Below the pieces are notes generated by a model that saw only the letters and a program-made list of their open reading frames with translations, did no database searches and was not told where the DNA came from. Shown one piece after another: positions 1 to 6,179 of a stretch of 6,179 nucleotides of DNA. Where the stretch lies: NCBI GenBank assembly GCA_903854075.1, contig CAINVI010000319.1, positions 1 to 6,179 of the forward strand. Reading direction: 5' to 3'. How positions within the stretch are numbered: position 1 is the first letter of the stretch; each line of letters begins with the position of its first letter. A program made the translations under genes and the position numbers. The stretch comes from Candidatus Pollutiaquabacter sp. GTDB lineage: Bacteria > Bacteroidota > Bacteroidia > AKYH767-A > 2013-40CM-41-45.

Positions 1-1197
1 AATGTAGCACACATCGACATCACCAATACGCAGGTGATGAAAATGCTCCGCGGTAAAGGAGGCACGAAAGTCAAGGTGAAGATATTTCGTCGTTCAGCCG
101 GTAAAACGTTGGACTATACCATTGTTCGCGGACAAATTCCGATTCACAGCGTAGATGTTGGTTATATGCTAACCGCAAAGACCGGGTACATAAAAGTTTC
201 ACATTTCGGTGAGCAAACCCACCGCGAGTATGTCGAAGCGTTTTCTGCACTGAAAGAAAAAGGAATGCAGTTTCTGGTGCTTGATCTGCGCGGCAATCCG
301 GGTGGTTATTTAAAGACCGCCATCGATCTGGCCGACGAATTTTTGCCCGTCAACAAACTGATCGTTTACACGGAAGGCCGTTCTCGTCCGCGCGAATCTT
401 TCTACGCAACCTCTTCCGGACTTTTTGAGCAGGGTAAACTAGTCGTACTTGTAGATGAAGGAAGTGCCAGTGCCAGCGAGATTGTCTCCGGAGCCTTGCA
501 AGACTGGGATCGCGCAACCATTATGGGTCGTCGTTCATTCGGAAAAGGATTGGTGCAGGAACAAAGCGAATTTTCCGACGGATCCGCTATTCGTCTGACG
601 GTAGCACGTTATTTTACACCGACCGGACGTTGTATTCAAAAGCCTTATGGTCAGGAAGGATCCGACTATGAAACCGAGCTGTATGAACGCATCAAGCGCG
701 GTGAATTGGTAACCTCTGACAGTATTCATTTTTCCGATTCACTCCGGTACAAAACGCCTGGCGGAAAGATAGTTTATGGCGGCGGCGGAATCATGCCCGA
801 TGTGTTTATACCGATTGATACCAATGGCACATCCGGTTTTTATACGGAAGTGAATAGCGCCGGGCTAATTCTTCAATTCGCCTACGATTATCTGGATCAG
901 CATCGGGTGGCCTTTGAAAAATATGCTTCTTTTGCAGCGTTCAATAGCAGTTTCCGGGTCGATAAAAAAATCTATAATGAATTCGTCGATTATGCAGTAA
1001 AGAACGAAGTACAGCGCGACAATTATGGCGTTGAACAGTCGTATGGGATTATCAGTGTGCAATTGAAAGCGCTCATTGCCCGTCAGCTGTGGAAAAACGA
1101 AGGGTTTTATCCCGTTATGCATCAGCTGGATCCAGCCTTGAAGAAGGCTGTCGGAGAGCTCGAAAGTTCAGCCCTCGCTGCAGGTGTCCGGCAGTAA
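1..1197 (+). CDS. C-terminal processing peptidase, S41 family (Ctp/Prc-like), 5' truncated
   Basis: This is the 3' part of a tail-specific serine protease that cuts envelope proteins near their C termini. The frame is open from base 1, so the true start lies outside the window; the early GTG and ATG codons at 34-48 are internal. Counting from base 1, 398 residues are visible. Residues 1 to about 45 look like the end of a PDZ domain. The S41 core follows, with DLRGNPGG at 95-102, the nucleophile Ser157 inside SASASEI (codon at 469), the general-base Lys182 in FGKG (codon at 544) and Gln186; the Ser-to-Lys spacing of 25 matches E. coli Prc. The core ends near IPID (about 273), followed by a mostly helical tail of about 125 residues, usual in Bacteroidota members of the family. 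The missing N terminus should hold a signal or anchor segment and the rest of the PDZ domain. All catalytic residues are present, so it is probably active. Family assignment is firm; the substrate is unknown. Confidence 0.95.
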   Translation, partial: NVAHIDITNTQVMKMLRGKGGTKVKVKIFRRSAGKTLDYTIVRGQIPIHSVDVGYMLTAKTGYIKVSHFGEQTHREYVEAFSALKEKGMQFLVLDLRGNPGGYLKTAIDLADEFLPVNKLIVYTEGRSRPRESFYATSSGLFEQGKLVVLVDEGSASASEIVSGALQDWDRATIMGRRSFGKGLVQEQSEFSDGSAIRLTVARYFTPTGRCIQKPYGQEGSDYETELYERIKRGELVTSDSIHFSDSLRYKTPGGKIVYGGGGIMPDVFIPIDTNGTSGFYTEVNSAGLILQFAYDYLDQHRVAFEKYASFAAFNSSFRVDKKIYNEFVDYAVKNEVQRDNYGVEQSYGIISVQLKALIARQLWKNEGFYPVMHQLDPALKKAVGELESSALAAGVRQ

Positions 1198-1206
1198 AAT
1201 TTACCG

Positions 1207-1214
1207 TAACTTTG
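1207..1214 (+). promoter_or_regulatory. Probable Bacteroidota -7 promoter box for sodA
   Basis: TAACTTTG matches the Bacteroidota -7 consensus TAnnTTTG at every fixed position. It lies 44 bases before the sodA ATG, which would give a leader of roughly 35-40 nt. No good TTTG -33 box is visible at the usual distance (about 1180-1188), so the call rests on one box. It would allow sodA to be transcribed apart from the protease gene. Confidence 0.45.
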
Positions 1215-1258
1215 TAACGTAGTCATTCATCCTCACAGCACTTAAAATAAAATTCAAC

Positions 1259-1870
1259 ATGTCCTTCGAATTACCCAAACTTCCTTACGATTTCAATGCA
1301 TTAGAACCTCATATCGATGCGCGTACCATGGAAATCCATCATGGGAAACATCATCAGGCGTATGTCACTAACCTGAATAATGCCATCGCCGGAACGGATG
1401 CTGAGCATCTTTCTATTGAGGAAATTTGTCGTACTATTTCCAAGTATCCTGTTGCCGTGCGTAATAATGGCGGCGGCCATTACAATCACGACTTGTTTTG
1501 GAAGATCATGAAAGCCGGTGGCGGCGGTGTTCCGTCCGGTCCGTTGGCGGATGCCATCAATTCGACGTTCGGTAATTTCGATGATTTCAAAACCAAATTC
1601 GCAACAGCCGGAGCTACTCGCTTTGGCAGCGGCTGGTCGTGGTTATTGGTTACTGCCGACAAAAAACTGTCCGTGACATCCACTCCCAATCAGGATAATC
1701 CGTTGATGGATATCGCTGAAGTGAAGGGCACTCCAATCATGGGACTTGATGTTTGGGAACATGCCTATTATTTGCATTACCAGAATCGCCGTCCGGACTA
1801 TATCGCAGCATGGTGGAACGTGGTCAATTGGGAAGAAATTTCCGCCCGCTTCCAGCAAGCCATGAAATAA
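1259..1870 (+). CDS. sodA: Superoxide dismutase, Fe/Mn family, Mn-type signature
   Basis: This enzyme converts superoxide to hydrogen peroxide and oxygen. The protein has 203 residues, the normal length, and no signal peptide, so it should act in the cytoplasm. The N-terminal helical-hairpin domain covers about residues 1-85 and the C-terminal alpha/beta domain about 90-200. The four metal ligands are visible: His27 (in MEIHHGKHH), His77 (in GGHYNHDLFW), Asp164 and His168 (in DVWEHAYY). The Gly-Gly-His pattern before His77 and Gln145 in NQDNP are those of Mn enzymes; Fe enzymes usually have a Gln near the second His and Ala in the NAATP motif. Use of either metal cannot be excluded. The ATG at 1259 gives the canonical N terminus (FELPKLPYDFNALEP). 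The region just upstream is A-rich with no Shine-Dalgarno sequence, normal for Bacteroidota. A terminator follows, so it is probably monocistronic or the last gene of its unit. Confidence 0.97.
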   Translation: MSFELPKLPYDFNALEPHIDARTMEIHHGKHHQAYVTNLNNAIAGTDAEHLSIEEICRTISKYPVAVRNNGGGHYNHDLFWKIMKAGGGGVPSGPLADAINSTFGNFDDFKTKFATAGATRFGSGWSWLLVTADKKLSVTSTPNQDNPLMDIAEVKGTPIMGLDVWEHAYYLHYQNRRPDYIAAWWNVVNWEEISARFQQAMK

Positions 1871-1889
1871 ACACATCATTTGCTTTCTG

Positions 1890-1921
1890 AAAAGGCCGTC
1901 CGCTGTCGACGGCCTTTTTTT
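1890..1921 (+). terminator. Intrinsic terminator after sodA
   Basis: An inverted repeat forms an 11-bp perfect stem (1890-1900 with 1908-1918; core GGCCGTC/GACGGCC) and a 7-nt loop (1901-1907). The 3' arm runs into seven T residues (1915-1921). It starts 20 bases after the sodA stop and separates sodA from the glycosyltransferase genes. The stem alone is symmetric, but the strong T run lies only on the + strand side, apart from the four A residues at the stem base. Confidence 0.9.
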
Positions 1922-2002
1922 ATAACCGGTTTTTCCGGCGGCGTAAGTTTTGCGCTTTTGGCTTACATTTAGCGAATATTTCATGCCCCGCCGATTCTCT
2001 AT

Positions 2003-2791
2003 ATGTCAGCAGTAACCAACAGTTCGGAATCTAACTTGTCCAGCGGTGTTCCGTATGACCTGCGTGTGTTCAATTTTGCCCTGGTGATACCAATGGCTAA
2101 TGAGGAGCCGGATTTTTCGCCGTTCATTCTTGCGCTTCGACAAATGCTCGACTATCTGGGATGTGGCACAGTATATTTTGTAGTGGATGGGGTTTCTAAA
2201 GACCGAACCCTAGCGCTCTGCGAAGCGCTCTCTGCGGAGGATGAGCGCTTTAAAACCGTATGGGCGCCGGAAAACAGAAATGTAGTTGACGCATACCTGC
2301 GCGGTTATCGAGAAGCGGTAGCGCATCATGATTTTATCATTGAAATGGATGCCGGACTTTCGCATGACCCGCGTGCCATTCCTATGTTTCTGCGCGTGCT
2401 TAATGAAGGTAATGAGTGCGCTTTCGGCAGCCGGTTCATCAACGGCGGTTCCATCTGGCGTTCGTCGTTCAAACGAACCTTTCTATCACGGACAGGGACC
2501 ATCTTGTCGAACGTTTTACTTGGAACATCCATGAAAGACATGACCTCCGGGTTTCAGGGATTTCATCGTTCCGTGGTGGAGCAGTTTTTGAACTATCCGC
2601 TATTGTCAAAAGCACATTTCTATCAGACAGAGCTACGGTATTTGTTACGTCATAAGCGATATATCGAAGTCCCGATTCATTATCGAGCTCCGTCACCCAG
2701 TGTTTCTCCGAAAGCGATCCGGAATTCGATGGCTGTATTATGGTATTATTTTTTGCAACGACTGAAAGGCTCGTCGCGCATTATTGACTGA
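2003..2791 (+). CDS. GT2 glycosyltransferase, dolichyl-phosphate-mannose-synthase-like
   Basis: This is a 262-residue GT-A fold glycosyltransferase that should move a sugar from a nucleotide donor to a lipid phosphate or another acceptor. After a leader of about 24 residues, the fold starts at FALVIPMANEE (25-35). It continues with the VDGVSKDRT nucleotide-binding loop (Asp62), EMDAGLSHDP at 114-123 in the place of the metal-binding DxD, FGSRFINGG from 141, and DMTSGFQGF at 179-187, a hallmark of the DPM1-like branch. There is no signal peptide and no C-terminal membrane domain, so it is a soluble or peripheral cytoplasmic enzyme, unlike DPM1-like proteins with added GtrA or other membrane segments. 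The second Asp of the usual DAD motif is Gly118. The ATG at 2003 is the only reasonable start near the conserved region; no Shine-Dalgarno is seen. The stop lies one base before the ATG of the next gene, so the two are probably co-translated. Donor and acceptor cannot be told. Confidence 0.88.
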   Translation: MSAVTNSSESNLSSGVPYDLRVFNFALVIPMANEEPDFSPFILALRQMLDYLGCGTVYFVVDGVSKDRTLALCEALSAEDERFKTVWAPENRNVVDAYLRGYREAVAHHDFIIEMDAGLSHDPRAIPMFLRVLNEGNECAFGSRFINGGSIWRSSFKRTFLSRTGTILSNVLLGTSMKDMTSGFQGFHRSVVEQFLNYPLLSKAHFYQTELRYLLRHKRYIEVPIHYRAPSPSVSPKAIRNSMAVLWYYFLQRLKGSSRIID

Positions 2792-2792
2792 T

Positions 2793-3809
2793 ATGCATAC
2801 TTCTACCGCGCTGGTTATCACTTCTATCGCCGGATCCGAGCATCCGGTGCTTAACGATTACGCCGTAAAATGCCGCCAGCAAGGCATTCCGTTTTATGTA
2901 ATGGGCGACCGTATATCTCCGGATAATTTTCAATTGGACGGCTGTGAATTCTATTCGCTACAACGCCAGCGTGAAACCGGGTTCCGTCTGGTGAATGAAC
3001 TGCCGGAACGTCATTACGGTCGAAAGAACATTGGTTACCTGTTAGCTATACAAAACGGGGCGCGTATAATTATTGAAACAGACGACGATAATTATGCTCG
3101 CGAAGATTTCTGGCATTCTCGTCAGCGCACTATCCAAGCGCATCGGTTGGATGCTGCGGGCTGGGTGAATGTGTATGCGCATTTTACCAACGCAAACATA
3201 TGGCCACGGGGTTTCGCGCTGGAGCATTTGCAGGATCATGTCCGGCCGCTGCAAGAATTTCCAATTGGAGAAATCGATGCTCCGATACAACAGGGATTGG
3301 CGGATGAAAATCCGGATGTGGACGCGATCTATCGTCTTACCTTACCGTTACCGCTAAGCTTCGACAGAACCGCAAGTGTCGCATTGGGAAAGGGAACCTG
3401 GTGTCCGTTCAATAGCCAGAATACCACCTGGTTCGAAGACGCATTCCCGTTGTTGTACCTTCCGTCCCATTGCAGTTTCCGTATGACGGATATCTGGCGC
3501 AGTTTTGTGGCACAACGAATTGCATGGGAAAACAACTGGCATATTTGGTTTCATCCAGCAACAGTTTACCAGGAAAGGAACATGCATAATCTTATGCGTG
3601 ATTTTGCGGACGAGATTTCAGGTTATCTCAACAATAAAAAGATTGCCGATACGCTTGCCGGGTTACCGTTACAACCTGGAAAAGTCCATCTGGGCGACAA
3701 TTTGTTGCGCTGTTATGAGGCATTAGTGGGTCTGGGACTGGTTGGAGAGAAAGAACTGGCGCTCGTTGAGGCCTGGAATGCGGATTTGACCGAACTTGGT
3801 AACCGGTAA
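2793..3809 (+). CDS. STELLO-like (former DUF288) putative glycosyltransferase
   Basis: This 338-residue protein resembles the STELLO/DUF288 family, known from plant Golgi proteins that associate with cellulose synthase and from nematode and scattered bacterial homologues. Visible blocks are an N-terminal beta-alpha start (ALVITSIAGSEHPVLNDY, 6-23), YGRKNIGYLLAIQNGARIII (75-94) leading into ETDDDNY with a DDD motif at Asp97-Asp99, then CPFNSQN (204-210) and LLYLP...SFRMTDIWRSF (220-238). These are the family's most recognisable segments. DDD is the likely metal and nucleotide-sugar site of a GT-A fold. The C-terminal 90 residues look helical. No signal peptide or membrane segment is present, so it should be cytoplasmic, unlike the membrane-anchored plant proteins. 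The ATG at 2793 is chosen; an in-frame TTG at 2784 would add three residues and overlap the upstream gene by 8 bases. The tight junction implies joint expression with the GT2 gene. Family membership is well supported by motifs read by eye; activity is inferred and the substrate unknown. Confidence 0.82.
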   Translation: MHTSTALVITSIAGSEHPVLNDYAVKCRQQGIPFYVMGDRISPDNFQLDGCEFYSLQRQRETGFRLVNELPERHYGRKNIGYLLAIQNGARIIIETDDDNYAREDFWHSRQRTIQAHRLDAAGWVNVYAHFTNANIWPRGFALEHLQDHVRPLQEFPIGEIDAPIQQGLADENPDVDAIYRLTLPLPLSFDRTASVALGKGTWCPFNSQNTTWFEDAFPLLYLPSHCSFRMTDIWRSFVAQRIAWENNWHIWFHPATVYQERNMHNLMRDFADEISGYLNNKKIADTLAGLPLQPGKVHLGDNLLRCYEALVGLGLVGEKELALVEAWNADLTELGNR

Positions 3810-3903
3810 ATCCGGTGTGCGCTGTTCATTTTAGTTGTTTAAAATTTTCTGTAGTGCCTTACGTTGATTGGAGGGTAAATCGGAATTTAGAGTTGCCTTT
3901 TAC

Positions 3904-6179
3904 ATGCCACTTCACCGCACCACACGATTGTTATTGATCATTCCGGCCATCCTGCTGGCGATCTTTCTATCGCTGGCAGTACTGATCAGTGTGTTTTATG
4001 AGCAAGAAGTAAAGCAGTTGATGGTAACACAGCTGAATAAGCACTTGCGTGCTGAAATCAAAGTTGATGATTTTGATTTTTCCATACTTCGACATTTTCC
4101 TTTCGCGGCATTTCGAATGTCGAATGTGCTGGTCAAAGAATCCGGTGATCCGGTTAAAGCAGATACGTTACTGTTCGCAGAACGCATAGAACTGTTGTTC
4201 AACCTCACCGGTTTGCTAGAACAGGATTTTACAGTACGCAGGATTGTTATTGCTGATGGTCTGTCGCACATCCGTATCGATAAAGACGGCCGTCCGAATT
4301 ATGAGATCTGGGATTCCGATTCAACAGGCGGGTCCACCGATATCGATCTTTCCAAGGTGCAGCTGAAACAGATGACGGTAACATATACCGACTATAAGAA
4401 TGATCAGCAGTATGCTTTCCGGTTGGATCAATTGGAATTTTCTGGACAGTTCAGTGACAAGGTATATACCATGAAAGCCTCCGGTAATATGCTCGTAAAG
4501 GAGTTAATCGCCGGTGATGTCAACTGGATCAAATCCAAGAAAGCAGCCATAGTAGCTTCGCTGGCAGTAAATACTGATTCTGGAAGTTATCGTTTTGAGG
4601 ACTGCCGTATTCAATTGGCAGACGTGAAATTTTTAGTTTCCGGAGCGGTACATACAGCCAACGACACAAGGCTTGATCTTAAGATAGCAGCTGACGAAGC
4701 GGATCTTCGTTCTTTCATCAGTTTATTGCCCGAACAATATGTTTCGTATTTCAGGAATTTCGAATCTTCCGGTCGGTTTGTATTTACCGCAGCGATTAAT
4801 GGAGAAAGCAGTGCGAAGAAATCACCGGACGTAAAGGCGGACTTTTCCATTCGAAAAGGCAAGCTCATCCCTTCGGGCAGCGATGTTCCGTTGCAGGATA
4901 TCGAGCTGTCCGGATCTTTGAACAGTGCTTCTCTCGGCGGCAAAGGAATACTTTCTGTTCCTTCGCTCAGCGCACGGCTCGGAGCCAACGTCATCCATGC
5001 ACGGCTCACCCTGGAAGATCTTTCGCAACCGTTTCTCTCGTTGAAGGCCGCAACCCGCGTAGAACTGTCCGCACTTCGTAACTTTCTTACACTGGATACG
5101 CTGACAGCACTTTCCGGTTCAGCCGAGCTGAACGTGAACTTTGCGGGAAAAGTAAAAGACCTGCCACGCGTGAATGCCGGTAATTTATACAGTGTACAGT
5201 CGTCCGGAACGATCGCACTGAAAGACGTATCGTTGTCGTTGCGGAATAATCCGTTGTCATTTACAGGATTCAGTGGTCAGCTCGAGCTGAACAATGACGA
5301 TATCATCGTACATGATTTCCATGGAAAAATATCTTCCAGCGATTTTCGATTGCAAGGTCGCTTTGTGAACTTCATCACCTTCCTGCTCATTCCGGGACAA
5401 TCGGCGGAAATGAATGCATCGCTGACTGCGCAACGGATCAATCTGGATGAGCTGCTGCTGAATAGCGTCACTACAACTAAGTCGGATACGGCGTACAAAT
5501 TACGCGTAAATCCACGGCTGGTCAGTAACCTGGACGTACGCGTGGAAGACTTGCAGTTTCGTCGATTTCGTGCTGCCAATATCGCTGGCCGGATTCGTCT
5601 GGAGAACCAGGTGATCACTGGTAATGATATACGCTTCAACGCGATGCAAGGCAGTGTGCAGCTGGATGGAAGTATGAATGTATCCCGCAAAGACAGTGTG
5701 CTGATGAGTTGCACGGCACAATTGAACAAGCTCGACATTCGTCAGTTGTTCTATGAATTTGAAAATTTCGATCAGGATGTGATGACCGACCGAAACGTTC
5801 GTGGCCGTATTACCGCTGCGGTTCAATTTCGTTCTTCCTGGACAACCGATCTGACAATCGATGCATCGCGTGTGAAAGCGGTAGGTGATATCACCATTGA
5901 CAATGGCGAGTTGAATGATTTTGGCCCCATTATGGAATTGTCGAAATATCTTAAGGTGAAAGATCTCCGCAATATTCGGTTTTCTACTTTGAAGAATACC
6001 GTTTCCATCAGCGATCGAAAGATTCATATTCCTTCCATGGAGATCAAATCGAGCGCTATGGACCTTAGCGGAAGCGGCATACACGATTTTGATAATAATA
6101 TAGATTATAAAATCCGATTACTGCTCTCGGATGTCTTAGGAAAAAATTTGAAATCAGCCAATTCCGAATTCGGGGAAAT
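3904..6179 (+). CDS. AsmA-like envelope protein, 3' truncated
   Basis: The reading frame is open from the ATG at 3904 to the window edge with no stop, giving 758 residues of an incomplete protein. One membrane anchor is clear at about residues 9-31 (LLLIIPAILLAIFLSLAVLI), with basic residues before it, so the rest should lie in the periplasm. Next comes an AsmA-type N-terminal segment (QLNKHLRAEIKVDDFDFSILRHFPFAAFRMSNV, about 47-79). A long stretch of repeating beta-strand-like segments follows, and from about residue 660 the C-terminal AsmA block: DNGELNDFGPIMELSKYL, then IRFSTLKNTVSI and IHIPSMEIKSSAMDLSGSG. AsmA-like proteins form elongated beta-structured grooves linked to lipid transport and outer-membrane homeostasis; that role is inferred from the family. 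An in-frame stop at 3865-3867 limits the N terminus; a TTG at 3868 is a weaker alternative start. A GGAGGG at 3870-3875 is too far (28 bases) to serve the ATG. The 94-bp gap upstream shows no convincing terminator, so read-through from the glycosyltransferase genes is possible. Confidence 0.9.
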   Translation, partial: MPLHRTTRLLLIIPAILLAIFLSLAVLISVFYEQEVKQLMVTQLNKHLRAEIKVDDFDFSILRHFPFAAFRMSNVLVKESGDPVKADTLLFAERIELLFNLTGLLEQDFTVRRIVIADGLSHIRIDKDGRPNYEIWDSDSTGGSTDIDLSKVQLKQMTVTYTDYKNDQQYAFRLDQLEFSGQFSDKVYTMKASGNMLVKELIAGDVNWIKSKKAAIVASLAVNTDSGSYRFEDCRIQLADVKFLVSGAVHTANDTRLDLKIAADEADLRSFISLLPEQYVSYFRNFESSGRFVFTAAINGESSAKKSPDVKADFSIRKGKLIPSGSDVPLQDIELSGSLNSASLGGKGILSVPSLSARLGANVIHARLTLEDLSQPFLSLKAATRVELSALRNFLTLDTLTALSGSAELNVNFAGKVKDLPRVNAGNLYSVQSSGTIALKDVSLSLRNNPLSFTGFSGQLELNNDDIIVHDFHGKISSSDFRLQGRFVNFITFLLIPGQSAEMNASLTAQRINLDELLLNSVTTTKSDTAYKLRVNPRLVSNLDVRVEDLQFRRFRAANIAGRIRLENQVITGNDIRFNAMQGSVQLDGSMNVSRKDSVLMSCTAQLNKLDIRQLFYEFENFDQDVMTDRNVRGRITAAVQFRSSWTTDLTIDASRVKAVGDITIDNGELNDFGPIMELSKYLKVKDLRNIRFSTLKNTVSISDRKIHIPSMEIKSSAMDLSGSGIHDFDNNIDYKIRLLLSDVLGKNLKSANSEFGE

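Noticed and set aside
1943..1971. Possible promoter elements (TAAGTTTT at 1944, TACATTTA at 1964) and a GTAAG/CTTAC inverted repeat before the GT2 gene
   Set aside because: Each box misses one consensus base, no matching -33 TTTG is at the right distance, and the 5-bp stem with a 14-base loop is weak. A promoter is expected here after the terminator but cannot be pinned down.
1983..2015. Short ATG-initiated frame of 10 codons ahead of and overlapping the GT2 start
   Set aside because: It ends after a few codons in another frame, with no ribosome binding site or conserved feature to suggest a leader peptide.
3802..3816. Inverted repeat ACCGG-TAAAT-CCGGT overlapping the stop codon of the STELLO-like gene
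   Set aside because: Only a 5-bp stem, and no T run follows directly, so it does not qualify as an intrinsic terminator.
3870..3875. GGAGGG as a Shine-Dalgarno site for the AsmA-like gene
   Set aside because: It is 28 bases from the ATG at 3904, and the other neighbouring genes show no use of such sites.
5500..6084. Long reverse-strand open frame (194 codons) within the AsmA-like gene
   Set aside because: It lies antisense inside a well-supported coding frame, and its translation shows no recognisable domain. The other antisense frames in the window (for example 5277-5738, 4611-5009 and 1643-1984) were rejected for the same reason.

Overview
The window most likely comes from a member of the Bacteroidota. 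The evidence is the Bacteroidota-type layout of the S41 protease (the CIQKPYG and YGGGGI.PD stretches and a long helical tail), a TAnnTTTG-type -7 box upstream of sodA, A-rich leaders without Shine-Dalgarno sequences, and an AsmA-like protein with the C-terminal block familiar from that phylum. All genes lie on the + strand and base composition looks even, at roughly half G+C by eye. I see no tRNA, rRNA, CRISPR array, insertion sequence or other sign of a mobile region.

Layout. (1) Bases 1-1197 are the 3' part of a C-terminal processing protease (S41 family): the end of the PDZ domain, the full Ser/Lys catalytic core and a C-terminal extension. (2) After a 61-bp gap with a probable promoter comes a complete superoxide dismutase of the Mn type (1259-1870), closed by a strong intrinsic terminator (1890-1921). 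(3) Two tightly coupled glycosyltransferase genes follow: a GT2 protein of the dolichyl-phosphate-mannose-synthase-like kind (2003-2791) and a STELLO-like (former DUF288) putative glycosyltransferase (2793-3809). (4) After a 94-bp gap a large AsmA-like envelope protein starts at 3904 and runs off the right edge without a stop codon (758 residues visible).

Working together. The protease and the AsmA-like protein are envelope maintenance functions, and the dismutase is a cytoplasmic antioxidant enzyme. The terminator after sodA makes the two glycosyltransferases a separate transcription unit. They are the least ordinary part of the window: a bacterial STELLO-like protein coupled to a GT2 enzyme whose usual metal-binding DxD motif reads DAG. 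What they glycosylate cannot be read from the sequence. Nothing here amounts to a clearly new multi-gene system.
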